DNA from: Lota lota
Lineage: Eukaryota > Chordata > Actinopteri > Gadiformes > Lotidae
Reading direction: 5' to 3'
DNA length: 64,000 nt
Assembly (NCBI GenBank): GCA_026745465.1
Contig: JACYXH010000522.1
Span: forward strand, 977,501 to 1,041,500
The notes below the pieces were generated by a model. It was not told where the DNA came from and ran no database searches. It was given only the letters and a program-made list of their open reading frames with translations. Each line of letters starts with the position of its first letter. The stretch's first letter is position 1. Both the position numbers and the translations under genes were made by a program. Of this stretch, positions 51,773 to 63,332 are shown one piece after another.

Positions 51773-53540
51773 TGCTTCCGTTCTTATTGTGTAGTGGATT
51801 ACAGGAAGCTGTGTTGTGGTGTTGTGGTTGACAGGAAGTTTACTGAGCGTTCCACAATAACTCTTACTCACACCCATACTCAGTCATGCAAACCCCAGGT
51901 GGATTCTAACCATCCATCTCTCTCCATTGTGGGCTGCCAAGTAGCTCATTTGGATTCATAGGGTTGAGTTATGTGTTTGGCTAAAGGGCATGTTTATATT
52001 AATAGTCGACAGAGTACAACAAATAAAAAAAAAGTCACTGGTATTTCCCAGCGTTGCAGGTAAGGGGCGAATCAAAACATGCAAAGGTGTCTTCTTAAAA
52101 CAAGGTCCCTTCTAAAACACGCCCTTGGGCCAGGCACTTAAATTAAAGTGGAGTGTGTGTGGCCTCAGGTTCGAACTTGAATTTACATACAATATACATA
52201 AATTACCTACAACTTTTCCCCCAATCAGAAAAGGGTATATCCATGCATTTGCTTAAAAGCGCAACACATATGCATTTGTTTGAAAACAAAAAATCTCTTT
52301 TAAGCAGAACGTGAGCTCTTAAAATGATCACTTCATATTGAATGTCATTGAACTTAATTTGCAAAAAGCATGCATCAAAGTCAATGATTAATTCATGTTT
52401 CGCAACGTTACAAAAACAAGCGGGCTAATTATCTTCACTCCAACATGTCCACGTTGGTTGGGGTTAGCGGGGATGAAAGGAGATAAACAGCAGAGGTGCT
52501 CGCCTTTGCTCCGCCCCGCAATGCACTCCAGTGGAATGAATCCAGCATCCAACACGGACCACCGCGGTTTGGATGGTTTGGGTGTGCGCGGAGACTGACG
52601 TCCTCAGAACCCGTATTACCCACGGTATCATCAAACCAACTAGAAGTCAATCAAACTACGACAACTGGGCCGATTTGTTCAATTCAGTCAAGCTCTAACC
52701 TTGAAGTATGCCGCCGAAACCAGATACTCTGTATCACACATGTAGGACTGGACGATAAATGAACATTCAAATGTATCGCGATAAAATATGCCGCGATAAC
52801 GTTGATACGTGTTTTTTTTTATATATATATATATATATTTATACACATTTCCGATATACATTTAACAGCATCAACCACTGACTCGGCGGCGCAGCGCCCT
52901 GCGCCAGTGCAACGCGTTCATGCAGAATGCAATAGGGCTACTTCAGTGCGTGATGACGCAGACGCACGCAGCGCCCCACAAACAAACGCAAACCCAAATC
53001 CCAGCACTCCGAGCGCCGTTCAGGTCATTTTGTCCGCAAAGTGAGTGGCCCTGACCGGGGCTAGTTGACGCGGCCCCTCCCACTCACAACAACTCACGAT
53101 GGCCGCCTTTGTGTGGAGCCGCGTACTACTGCTAACTGAGCGGCGGCGATAACAGAGTGCTAGGAAGCTGTCGCCAAAGACGAAGAGATTGTACCTAAGA
53201 AAGGTCATACCACTTCGGTACAACATGTCGGCGACCGGCCCTCAGCAGAACGGGAGACACCACCACCCTCTTCCACCATCTCAAGGGGTACCACCCCACA
53301 GAGCACTACTGCGAAGGCTTGAGTTGCCTCTCCCCAAGGGACTCTTCCTTATGATAATCGAATAATCAAATAATCAAAGCACACAATTTAAAACGGGACA
53401 CCGCGGGGTAGGTTTCAGGAGGGCCAGCACCAAATGCAGATATCTGATAGCCATATCATTCGACGCGGGCTACAACCAAGCACAGAGCGCAACCATGCGG
53501 TCTTCTTCCAACCGCGACGCCTGTGACGACATCGTCGAGT

Positions 53541-53542
<2 letters not shown>
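51773..53542. other. unique non-coding stretch
   Basis: It includes a (TA)n run at about 52820-52838. No convincing exon on either strand. Confidence 0.45.

Positions 53543-53582
<40 letters not shown>
53543..53582. repeat. (GA)n microsatellite
   Basis: About 20 GA units, complementary to the CT array 320 bp downstream. Confidence 0.95.
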
Positions 53583-53588
<6 letters not shown>

Positions 53589-53898
53589 ACGGAGGAAGGA
53601 GGAAGAAACCCCTCTGTGATGCTGAAGCACGACCAGCAGCGTTACCGAGTGGTCACAACCACTTCGGCGAAGGTCGTCCGGCCAACGTCAACGTCAGACC
53701 CGCCGCAAATCCCACACATCCAGGAGATCCAGGCCATAATGGGGGAGCAGATTTAATACCAAGTGATATTCAGAGAGCGAGAGAGAGCGAGAGAGAGGAG
53801 GAGGAGGGAGTACATGTCTGAAACTATCAATCACACACCAAATTGAGCCGTTGAAAGAAGATGACTTTTGTCAACAGAAAACAATGTAATCAGCCTAT

Positions 53899-54165
<267 letters not shown>

Positions 54166-54737
54166 TATATACACACACCTTTTCCTCTTCATAAATCACA
54201 AACCTGTTATGCTGCCAGGATTTTGTTTAACCCAATTTGTCAAATCGGGACCCACCACACACACAAACACACCCATTTATACACACACGAGCACACACAC
54301 AATTGATCGACACCCACACACACAAAACCGATCAGACACACACACACACACACACACACACACCATAACCGTACACAAACACACAAGAACACACACAAGT
54401 TAACATCACAGACACACACAAACCATCCACCACCCCACCCCCACCCATCCACACACTTCGCACTACCACCAGCACTACCAGTGCCACCCCCGCAGTTTCC
54501 CAGCAGCACGGCCAGGGAGCTAGGCCTGGTGGGTGGATCAAAGCGCTGTGATGACGCTAGCCTGGCGTTGTGTAGTAATTATGGACGCGCGTAGCTGCGC
54601 AGGGCAGGACCCGAGCAGCTTCTGCTGCTGGTAACCAAGGCAAGAAGTAGGGAGCGACTGGAGGAACCAGCAGAGGAACACAGAGGAGAGACAGATCAAG
54701 AGGAGGATGGGCTGGTAGACAGGAGGGTGGGATAATC

Positions 54738-54905
54738 AAGCTATTCTTTCATTTAGTCGCTTTTATCCAAAGTGATCACACGTGAATTTCTTTAAGGGGC
54801 ACCTTGCTTAAGGACTGTTTACAGGTCGAGTGCTGAAATAGGGATTTGGACCCAGGACCTTTCGCCTGGGAGTCAAACACCCTAACCACTGGACTCTCCT
54901 ACCAC
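54738..54905 (-). mobile_element. tRNA-derived SINE copy (family S-a)
   Basis: In reverse orientation: TTTAGTCGCTTTTATCCAAA at the left (tail) and CTGGGAGTCAAACACCCTAA with GGACTCTCCTACCACCTAG at the right (head). Confidence 0.8.
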
Positions 54906-55471
54906 CTAGAACATGACATGGGCATTGAAATAGAGATAATGACCGACACATGGACATACATATATCCAAAAGGATGTGTACTGTATGTATGTAAGGAGTG
55001 GTTTGGTCTAACAGAAGTTACTTGAGCGACTTTCTGAGCAAACCCTTCAGATAACATTGTTATCTCCAGAAATGATCTTCCCTGGTATTTGATCAATCTG
55101 GGCCTTGTTTGAATTGTTATGAAACGTAAGAAACAGCACATGGTCAGCTGGGTTGCAGTGGAACAGGGAATTCGAATCAAACGGTACGACGTTTCCTTAC
55201 AACGTGAACTAAAGCGATTTTTTTCAAGTGAGGCTGACAACAATGAAAGCGCACACTCAAAATCTGAGTAACGAAGAAGGAAGTTCTGTGCTGGCGAGTT
55301 TCTAAGAAACAAATAGACAGAGTGCTGAGCTGCTATAGGGATCAGGGAGATGAGGTTACTAGATTAGACGTGGTTAGTGGTTCTTCTAACCATAATGGCT
55401 GGGTAGCGGTGATTTCTGCGCAGGCTCAAAAACAACCAAGACTGAGGAAGAGCTATCTCCAACCTGGACTT

Positions 55472-55592
<121 letters not shown>

Positions 55593-56056
55593 TGCTTCTG
55601 GCCTGCCGCTACAGCCATGGTGTGTATCCACTAAATAGCACACCAACTGTGTGTGTAACTGGAGTAATACTAGACTAGTTGTTTGATCGTAATCACCGTT
55701 TAATCGTCCTGAGTCAATATTGGCGTTCACGATTCATATTAACGCTCACCTGACACCACATTGTAAATCTGACAGAAGCAGGTAGCATAGTTTATGCCCA
55801 GAAATGTAATCTATCCGTATAGTTATCATCTATTGTCAATAGGTTTTGTAAAGCAGAACAATGTGGAAACAGAGAAACATTTGGCTTTTTTGGAGAACTT
55901 GACACTTTGCTTGTGTGAAGTTTGAATCAGAGTAGGGAGTGTTTGCTGCCATCTGAAATAGAGGAATTTCTGATATTCTGACACTTTGATGTATAGTCAT
56001 ATCTGAGTGGAAAGGTGACAAGTATAGGCCTACAACAATGTACATCACAACATCTG

Positions 56057-56171
<115 letters not shown>

Positions 56172-56178
56172 GCCTCAC

Positions 56179-56382
56179 CTGTGACATCTGAGGTCTGAAG
56201 TTGATCTCCTTTAGGTCCACGGATCCCGGGGAAAGGTTGTGCAGCATCTGGCACAGCAGTACCCCGTCCCGGAGCGCCTGGGCCAGGTCGAAGACGGCGG
56301 CCGAGGGCCACACGACCCGGTGGTTGGGCGGTAGGACCTTGCAGTCGATCAACCACCGCCCGCATTGCCTCCACTCCTCCAT
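56179..56382 (-). CDS. vav2: vav2 coding exon 1 (start codon, CH domain first part)
   Basis: The exon encodes 68 residues starting [20 protein letters not shown] and ending NFRPQMSQ. From memory this is nearly identical to the N-terminus of vertebrate VAV2 (human begins [19 protein letters not shown]). With exon 2 it supplies about the first 107 residues, most of the calponin-homology domain. The start at 56380-56382 is chosen by homology; it has G at -3 and G at +4, a good initiation context. An in-frame upstream ATG at 56473-56475 would only add residues translated from a GT repeat and is unlikely to be used. The donor is CAG/GTGAGG, and the intron becomes a CA repeat (minus strand) at its 9th base. 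A (GT)n tract, read in gene direction, also lies about 23 nt upstream of the ATG, so the exon is bracketed by complementary repeats. Confidence 0.97.
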
Positions 56383-56409
56383 GTCGTAGTAGTGGGGCTG
56401 GGGTTTCCA

Positions 56410-56434
56410 CACACACACACACACACACACACAC
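56410..56434. repeat. (CA)n tract upstream of vav2 ATG
   Basis: About 12 CA units on the plus strand, which is (GU)n in the sense of vav2. It lies about 27 nt upstream of the start codon. Confidence 0.95.
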
Positions 56435-56566
56435 TCCCACACACACCAAAGTACCAAGTTCGACACCTGGCTCAAGTGATAGTAAATTCCGTATGCAAAT
56501 TACCGTATTACTGAGCAAATCTGTGTCAAAACGTGACGCTATTCTACGGTGAATTCGGCATGTCCC

Positions 56567-56593
56567 CCCGCCCCCCCCCCCCCCCCCCCCCCC
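56567..56593. repeat. poly-C homopolymer
   Basis: A CCCCGCCCC start followed by about 21 uninterrupted C residues. Confidence 0.93.
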
Positions 56594-57555
56594 TCCCCAC
56601 TCCGAGACGTTAAGGGATGTTGTTCCTCGTTGGAAGAACAGTGATAGATGTTCACAAATATTGAGGGCTTCGCGACTCCATTGGGGTTGGAGAAAAGAAA
56701 AAAAAAACTATATTCCGTTAAAGTACACCGTTCAGTGACAACAAGACCAAGAAAATCCTATCCTACAAGGATTTCCTTTTCTTCATTCTCAAAAAAAAAA
56801 AAGTTTGTTGTCATACTAATACACCGCAGCGTGGTCGCAATCGAGAGGGATCACATGCGTTACGCCGAGCGGGGGAACATGTCCCCGGGAGTCGCTTCCA
56901 GTAGTTCCCCGTTCCTCAGCCTCATCCAACCAAACACCATAGTTCGCTTATTCCGCACGCCGCGGTCTGCTCTCTGCCAAAACCAACCATATGAAACAAA
57001 GCGCGAATCGTGTCTCTGGCCGCTAGAACTGCGAGAACACCTCCAATTCCATTATTCCCGCAAACAAACAAACAAACAAACAAACAGTCAGCCGACGGAC
57101 CAGCGTGGTGTTGAACAGCCAGCTCTTCTCATCCTTCACACTCCAAACATCTCTCTCTCCCCAGCCAGCGGAAAAACATCCACGAACGCAGCGTTTACGA
57201 CGCACCCGTTAATCCATCAGCTGTACTTTGCGCCTTGAACCCAAGTAGACGAGGTTAAGGAGGAGCTCCTGGTAACTTGGGTGTTCTCTGGGATTTTCAG
57301 GGTCTCTATTCTCTTCTGTCCGCGTCCTCCCTCGCCCCCGGTCTCCCAGTATGGACGGACGGCTGATGTTTGGTGGTCCCAACTCCCTGCCGCGCTGGGG
57401 GCTGTAAGATCAACGCGTCAAAACAAAACGGCCAGCCCTTGTTCTCCGCGTTTATCCCCGCGAACGAGCAAAGTCGCTCATCGCAATGATCACCATGCAA
57501 AAAACGAACAAACTACTTTTCATCAGGATCGCTACACTACGGTCAAAAGGCAACA

Positions 57556-57590
<35 letters not shown>

Positions 57591-57700
57591 GGGGAAGTTA
57601 AGGCAAAATATGTGAAACGTGAGTTATGCCTGCGCCCTCTGACGCACGGTGTGCGCATTACATGAGCCGGACAGAAACTCAGCGAATGTCAATAAGCAGA

Positions 57701-59234
57701 ACACAGAACCAAATCCAATCACATCGAATGGTCGTATATTAACTACTATTGGGTATCATGAACCGCATAATTCATACTTTAAAAAAAAGTCACTCATTGG
57801 CTACACTGAAAAATGTTGCCTGTAGCCCAGTCAGAAAATGTGGGGGAAACAATCATATGAATCATCGTAATACAGCCTAAAATACTTCAAACTGCAGCTG
57901 ACAACTTTCAAACTGTCTTAATTTCAATCGCACCTGAGCCATGCCACTGGTACATGTAAACATGATTGAATGGTTGGCATGACTACAAAATGAGAGCTCA
58001 CAGCGAACAAGTCAGTTTAACTGTCAATTGCACGCTCATTGGTTAACAAGGTGCACCCACCTGCAGGGTGGTCGTCCACGGAAGAGACCGGACGCCACTA
58101 CAACCGAACACTAAAGCCCATTGGCTATGTGCGCTTTTCAAAAGCACACTTCTCACCCGTGCTGCCAAACTCAGTCCAGCCTTACATCAGTATGCTCCAT
58201 CCACTGTATTGAGACGTATACATCCCTTGCAACGCCAAATAGACATTACTGTGTAGGCCTATTCGTTATTCAGCAGACGCTTTGAATTCAAGCCTATTTA
58301 GTATTCACAGTAAATTCAGATGAAATGAAGGTGCGGTGGCTATGGTATATTACTCTAGGATGCCTGCAGTTTAGGTTGCAGACATTGGGGATTGAATCCA
58401 GTACCATAAATACCATGTTGGCATGATCATCCATCCCTTAACATTAGTCTATGCTGTCCAGTCATCCTTGTGTGCAACATCACACAAGGTTCATTCCGGG
58501 GGTAGCCGGAGTTCCATGTTCAATATGAATCCTTCAATCAGGGCCACGGATCAACATCTTCTTCATGCTTGGTGGACGTTGCGGAAAATGTGCAATCGGA
58601 ATGTATCGAATTGATGAGAAATTAAGTTTGATAGCCCTACCTGTAAAGCTGGACGGCAGATGCCTTAAACCTCGTGGTGTTGAAGGAGTGGGCTAAGGTG
58701 CAGCCCAGGCAACTATTTTTGGTTCACAGATGTTACTGATACGACAACCGGCAAAGACAAACATCTTTTTTTTATTTTTACAATTCTAATCATGCTAAAA
58801 TAACAAATAAAACAACTTTTGCGAGGCTAAACTTAAATACTCACGTAACTGCAAAGAAACTCGCCTCAAATACGTTACACGGGCGCCATCTGTCGGATAG
58901 TTAGGGTGTTGCATGGACATTTAGTAATTCCCCTTAAGTAAGGATAATTATAGTACAATTAGTTATGTAGTTAAACCTTGGAATAAACTAAATCAACATG
59001 AAAGATTAAAAAAGTAGTTTGGTTCGATGGTTTAAGTGATGAGGCTCAAGTTGCGTCGGTGGTAGTAAGCTGATTGAAGCAAATATGTATTTTTTTATTT
59101 TGTGCCAAGTACAGGGACAGTTGGCAGAGCAGTTTTAAGTGGAAGTGAGCACCAGAGGACGAGATTATCTAGTTTGATGGCAAATTATGAACAATTGGAA
59201 AGTGGCTTATGTTAAAATGTATACATTTTCACAC
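57701..59234. other. intergenic DNA between vav2 promoter and brd3 3' end
   Basis: This is mostly unique, AT-leaning sequence with no credible coding exon on either strand. A degraded SINE-like segment lies around 58255-58420. The stretch from 58600 to 59234 shows only A/T runs. Confidence 0.5.
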
Positions 59235-59265
59235 AAAACATTTTTTCAGGCTTCTTGTATTTATT
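59235..59265 (-). terminator. candidate poly(A) site for a minus-strand transcript (brd3)
   Basis: On the minus strand AATAAA lies at 59260-59265. It is followed about 25 nt downstream by a T/GT-rich element (TGTTTTGTGTG) that resembles a downstream cleavage signal. It lies about 2.7 kb 3' of the brd3 stop codon and would end either the brd3 3' UTR or a transcript using the exon at 60777-60870. Other AATAAA matches at 59779-59784 and 59094-59099 lack a comparable GT-rich follow-up. Confidence 0.45.
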
Positions 59266-60219
59266 GAAGAAAAACAAAAAGAAAGTTAGCTCTTATTACA
59301 GTTTTGCAGAAACATTAAATGATAACGTCTACTGGTTGATTATGGCAGACATTTACATTTACATGAGCAAGCCTAAAACTATTTACAGAGGATACACAAG
59401 CCCTTTTGACGGGCAACATAAAAAGAAGTCTTAAAACAAGACTTAAAAAAAGAAAAAGCTTAATTGAGGTACAACAAATCTCCATGCAAGTTAAAAATAA
59501 AAAGTAGAAATCCTTTTTATATATATATATGTATATATATAAAAAGAGGCTATCATATTACAACAAAAGCATAAAAAAGAAGTTAGATTTGAAAATATCT
59601 ATATATTTATATACATGTTCTTGGTCAGACCAATGAGAAAACAACATTCGGGGAAAAAACCGACAAACTGAAATAAAACTAGAACAAAGACAACTTAAGG
59701 TGGAGGAACGCGTACATAGATATCTGGGCATAAAAATAAATATAACAGAGAATATCCTTTTTGTTTGTTTTGTTTTCGTTTATTTTTATAAAATGTATTT
59801 TACATTTTTCAAAAAAGTTACTGAAACCACATTTTCTGAACACAGAACCAGAGTATTGACTGAACTCAACAGTCCGACAGAAATAGGGAGCCACTTCACC
59901 ATACATTCAGATACAAATGAGCCCCTCACCACTAAGGAAGTTGCGTCTTTAACCTTCACCTATGACCGATTCCTCACAACCTTTATCAGTGATCATAACC
60001 TAAACTGACACTCTCACACACACACACACACACACACACAATGCACCAACCGTTGGCTGGTTCAATCATGCGTTCAGATTAAATTTTCTTTTGTACAAAA
60101 CAAATGTGTAGAGGTTGGAAGACCTTCAGCTGCCATGGACTACACGGATATGCACATCGGATCGGCTGTACAACGAAACAAGTCTCTCACACACACACAC
60201 CTCGGTCACTGTAGTGGTG

Positions 60220-60357
<138 letters not shown>

Positions 60358-60394
60358 CTTTTAACAGCATCCTACCTACATGGACGATCATGGT

Positions 60395-60720
60395 GGATTT
60401 CGCAATATAGATCGACGGCAATATATTGTGGTGTTGGGTATCATGATATATATTGTGGTGGACATGTGATTTTGGATATCACAATATATATCGCCATTGA
60501 TAGATGATGAACTATATTGTGGTGAATATCACGATAGAGGTCGTGGGATCTTTTGTGGGATATCGTGACAGAGATTCTAGCGATAAGGGTGAATCGCATC
60601 ATATTGTGGTGGATATTGTGGCAATTTGGGTATTGCGGTAGATATTGCGATAACAGCTCATGAAGATATTGTGATAGTTATCAGTGTGGACATCGTGTCA
60701 TGGTGGACATATGATATATC
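60395..60720. repeat. degenerate ATATTGTGGTGGATATC tract
   Basis: Many imperfect copies of ATATTGTGGTGGATATCACG-like words with no fixed period. Confidence 0.7.
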
Positions 60721-60776
60721 CAGGGAGACTTGTCGGCAGAGCAAAACCTTCAGGAGGGCTGCCCCCCTCCCTCTCC

Positions 60777-60870
60777 CTAAGGTGGTTTCCATGACAACAC
60801 AAACTTAAAGATGGGAGGATGTGCCTCATTGTACTGCTCCATCGCATTGTCCGTTATCTCGCTCCACGAT
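60777..60870 (-). CDS. candidate terminal coding exon, gene unassigned
   Basis: On the minus strand a strong acceptor (a TTC-rich pyrimidine tract ending TTGTTCCAG) is followed by a 94-nt open segment ending in TAG at 60777-60779. In the frame set by the stop, the first base completes a codon and the rest reads SWSEITDNAMEQYNEAHPPI then FKFVLSWKPP. The composition, mixed acidic and hydrophobic, looks protein-like rather than random. I do not recognise the family. It cannot join directly to the brd3 ET exon, because that donor leaves 1 base of a codon and this acceptor needs 2. It may be the last exon of another minus-strand gene, an alternative brd3 ending reached through an unseen exon, or chance. 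Confidence 0.35.
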
Positions 60871-61179
60871 CTGGAACAATAAAGATGGAAGAAGAAGAAG
60901 AAGAAAAAGTTATCCGTTTTATATTTCTATTATATGCATGGATTTAGTTTCAGTTCTTGCAGGATCCACCTTGGTTGCAATTGTATAATACAATGTCATG
61001 GCCATTATTGATGGTCTACGCACGCACGCACACAGGTTTGTATGCGGCTTGTGTGAACAGCACTCTGTGAAACCTTCTCCTACATCAATCATCAAGCTGG
61101 AAAATCCACAGCCCGTCCTCCATTTATAACCTTTTTGTTTTATCTGTCTTTTCTTTAAACCTGTCTCTTTGTGGCATTA

Positions 61180-61372
61180 TGTTCCATTTACTATTAAGCT
61201 TTTATCCACAGCCACGCACTATTCTTTTCTTTAAGATGCATGTATTAAGGGAGCAGGTAGGGTAAGATGCATATTGCTCAAGGATGGGGTCAAGCTGTGG
61301 ACATTGAGGGTTCAAACCTTGAACCTTACGGCTGGGAGTCGAACACCTAACCGCTACCTTGCACTCTCCTTC
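61180..61372 (-). mobile_element. tRNA-derived SINE copy (family S-a)
   Basis: In reverse orientation, with AAGCTTTTATCCACAGCC (tail) at the left, ATTAAGGGAGCAGGTAGGG and TTGCTCAAGGATGGGG in the body, and GGCTGGGAGTCGAACACCTA (head) at the right. Confidence 0.8.
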
Positions 61373-61935
61373 ACGTCCCTGTTCGTGCTATAACAACTTT
61401 CATTCACAATAAATAAAGCCATACACAGCAGGGAGTGACATTAAGTGGAAACTACCCTAGTTGAGAAAAACAAGTGCTGGATGTGTTGGGTGGGTGGGAC
61501 TGCGTGTAGGATATGCGTGTAGGTGGTAATAGATTGTAGCGGAACCTGGATATTAGCCACGGTCTGCGTGTTATGGGTCACGCTTCCATCGGGCCCGGCA
61601 GAACAAGCAGTTCATCACGGTGTTTCAAGATGGATGGTGTTTAGGATAAGAAACGACCACGGCGGATATTGCAGTTTCAAACTGAAATGCCATTTAATTA
61701 CATCTAAAAAGGGCACGGTCTCGCTGTAAAAGAACCAATATATATTCGGACATTTTATCTTGAGTAATATAGGAACGTTGGAACATTTTCCATTACGAAG
61801 CAAAATAAGCCGCAGTTATTAAGAATTTTTTAAAAGGCATACAAAACACATAAACCAATGTCAAGAATAATGAAATAAGTTACATAAATACAAATACAAC
61901 AAACCCGGTTAGAATAAATGACCTACTGTGGGACT

Positions 61936-62033
61936 CAGTCCGGCTCACTGTTGTCTGAACTGGAATCACTGGAGCTACTGCTGGCCGAGTCAGACGAACT
62001 GCTGCTGTCACTGTTGGCGGCTGCTCCTTCCTC
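61936..62033 (-). CDS. brd3: brd3 terminal coding exon (Ser/acidic tail)
   Basis: The exon is preceded by an acceptor (TTTCCCAG) and encodes EEGAAANSDSSSSSDSASSS followed by SSDSSSDNSEPD and TGA at 61936-61938. The first E is split across the splice site: G comes from the ET exon and AG from this one, so the frame is consistent. BET proteins of the BRD2/BRD3 type end in such a serine-rich acidic tail (human BRD3 ends ...SSGSSSDSSDSE). In nuclear BET proteins this SEED-like region is phosphorylated and follows the ET domain. The tail is shorter than in mammals. The usual K/E-rich segment ending in RLQDVSGQL is not encoded here or in the preceding intron. Confidence 0.85.
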
Positions 62034-62401
62034 TGGGAAACAGGACGTAAACACACGGGTGTGAGTCCAGGTCAATGCACCTGGCACCGGGCGTCAATAT
62101 ACGTTTTCTGGTTTCCTTGTTTTCTTTGTGTACTGTATGTCTAATTAAGTTAAGTGTCTTCTTTTCTATAATTTTTTCCAAGCACTATATGAGTACACTG
62201 TACTTCTTCACGAATGAATGAAATGACTGAATGAAATGACTGAATGAAATGCCTGAATGAAATGCCTGAATGAAATGCCTTATTTTTGTCTTATTAATCC
62301 GGCTAGGAAAGCTAGAGATGTGTGAAAGACGCCACGGTAAAACATGGAGTATTTCTAGTATTTTGTGTAAAATTGACCGTTGACATCCATCCACCACGTA
62401 C
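62034..62401 (-). other. brd3: brd3 last intron with 13-bp tandem repeat
   Basis: This short intron lies between the ET exon donor (GTACGT) and the tail exon acceptor. At 62216-62280 it carries about five copies of a 13-bp unit (GAATGAAATGACT and the variant GAATGAAATGCCT). I searched the minus strand for an exon encoding the KKELEKRLQDVSGQL segment and did not find one. Confidence 0.8.
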
Positions 62402-62667
62402 CGCCCGGTTTCCTCATCTTCTTGTACAGACAGGACTTGACGTACTGCTCCAGCTCGCGCAGCGTGGACGGCTTCAGCGTCTCAAAGTCGATCTCGATCT
62501 CGTCGGGGTTGGAGTCCCTCAGGGAGGGCTCCCGGGTCTGGATGATGCGGACCACGCGGCCCAGCTTGCCCCCCGGCAGGCGGTTGATGTCCAGGCTCAG
62601 CTGCCGCTTCTCGTCGTAGGTCATGGGGAGGGACTCGTCGTCCGAGTCGTACTCCCTCGGGCCCTTC
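62402..62667 (-). CDS. brd3: brd3 exon encoding the ET (NET) domain
   Basis: This 266-nt exon encodes [20 protein letters not shown], then [19 protein letters not shown], and continues through [20 protein letters not shown] and [20 protein letters not shown] to KKMRKPG. It is the extraterminal (NET) domain of BET bromodomain proteins, a small helical module that binds short basic/hydrophobic peptides of chromatin regulators such as NSD3, JMJD6 and remodellers. The conserved [19 protein letters not shown] block is intact. The acceptor is CCCCGCAG and the donor is GTACGT; the donor leaves one base (G), which matches the tail exon. BRD2 and BRD3 are hard to separate by this domain alone. The adjacency to vav2, as in human 9q34.2, favours brd3. 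Teleosts often keep two copies, so the a/b designation is unknown. Confidence 0.95.
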
Positions 62668-63141
62668 CTGCGGGGCCCGCGTGAAAGATGGAAAAGCGTT
62701 TCAGGGACGAGGGACCGTACCGGACAAGGGGTGTGGCTGTATCATTTAGTAAAATAAGTCAAGTTTTTAAGTCAAAATCGAATTTGTACAATATTCAACT
62801 GGCGTAATTTTGCAAGGCCAATCCTTTTTGTCATGATTTTTTTGTCATTAGTTAAAACGTTTAGGGGTGCCAACATTTCACCATAAACATCTGTATTTAC
62901 AAGTTAAAGGGGCCCTATTTTACCACCAGGTGTGTGACGTCGACGAGCCATTACAAGCCATGTCAAAATCTCCCCATTTGTGACATCACAAGTTAAGGGT
63001 TGGAAAGAGGGATAGATCAGTTCACCGCTTGTGAGGTGAACGGTGAGCTGATCCATGTCCATACATCTGGGTGGACACTCCCACTTGTGATGTGCACGGC
63101 GTGTGGGCGTGCACGGTGTGTGGGCGTGCACGGCTGCGTAC
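62668..63141 (-). other. brd3: brd3 intron carrying an R1 hairpin element
   Basis: This intron lies between the linker exon and the ET exon. More than a third of it is an R1 repeat copy (62904-63095). A short tandem duplication of GTGCACGG-type sequence follows (63091-63131), immediately before the splice donor at 63140-63141. Confidence 0.85.
62904..63095 (+). mobile_element. R1 hairpin element, copy E, in a brd3 intron
   Basis: It begins TTAAAGGGGCCCTATTTTAC with CACCAGGTGTG, then AAGCCATGTCAAAATC, TTGTGACATCACAAG and the inverted CTGGGTGGACACTCCCACTT. It lies only about 46 bp from the splice donor of the brd3 linker exon. Confidence 0.85.
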
Positions 63142-63332
63142 TTGAGGCTGCTGCTGGAGGACTTCTTGGAGGTCTTCTTCTGCTGCTGTCCCAGCCTGGC
63201 AGCCTTAGAGCTCCTCTTCTCCTCGCCCAGGCCCTGCCGGCCCTCCCTCCTCTTGTCCTTCTCCTTGGCCCGCTTGGGCTTGCTGCCGGGCGCCTGCGAC
63301 AGCGCCGCCAGCTGCTCGTGCACGGCTTTCAG
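63142..63332 (-). CDS. brd3: brd3 exon encoding the basic linker before the ET domain
   Basis: The 191-nt exon begins in phase 0 with LKAVHEQLAALSQAPGSKPK, a signature found just C-terminal to the second bromodomain of BRD2/3/4. It continues with a lysine/arginine-rich stretch (RAKEKDKRREGRQGLGEEKR, then KAARLGQQQKKTSKKSSSSS) that probably acts in nuclear localisation and chromatin binding. The acceptor is CTCTCCCCAG and the donor GTACGC. Two bases (AA) remain and join G of the next exon to give K, reading [12 protein letters not shown], which matches the human BRD3 pattern of QLKKGG followed by acidic residues. BET proteins read acetylated histones through two bromodomains; those exons lie beyond the right edge. 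Confidence 0.93.

Larger units (their letters stand above)
56383..57700 (-). promoter_or_regulatory. vav2: presumed vav2 5' UTR and promoter region
   Basis: This is the region immediately upstream of the vav2 start codon. It contains a (CA)n tract at 56410-56434, a long poly-C run (56573-56593), an A-rich stretch, and moderately CpG-containing sequence around 56820-57480. There is also an (AAAC)n tract at 57059-57085 and a (CA)n tract at 57557-57588. I see no TATA box at a convincing place, so the transcription start cannot be fixed from sequence. The assignment rests on position only. Confidence 0.35.

Noticed and set aside
56380..56475. Upstream in-frame ATG extending vav2 by about 31 residues
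   Set aside because: The extension is translated from a GT repeat and has no counterpart in VAV proteins; the homologous start is at 56380-56382.
56648..57238. 196-residue plus-strand frame upstream of vav2
   Set aside because: Low-complexity beginning, an (AAAC)n repeat inside and no recognisable domain; more likely promoter-region sequence.
62322..62684. Plus-strand frame opposite the brd3 ET exon
   Set aside because: Antisense shadow of a conserved coding exon; no protein resemblance.
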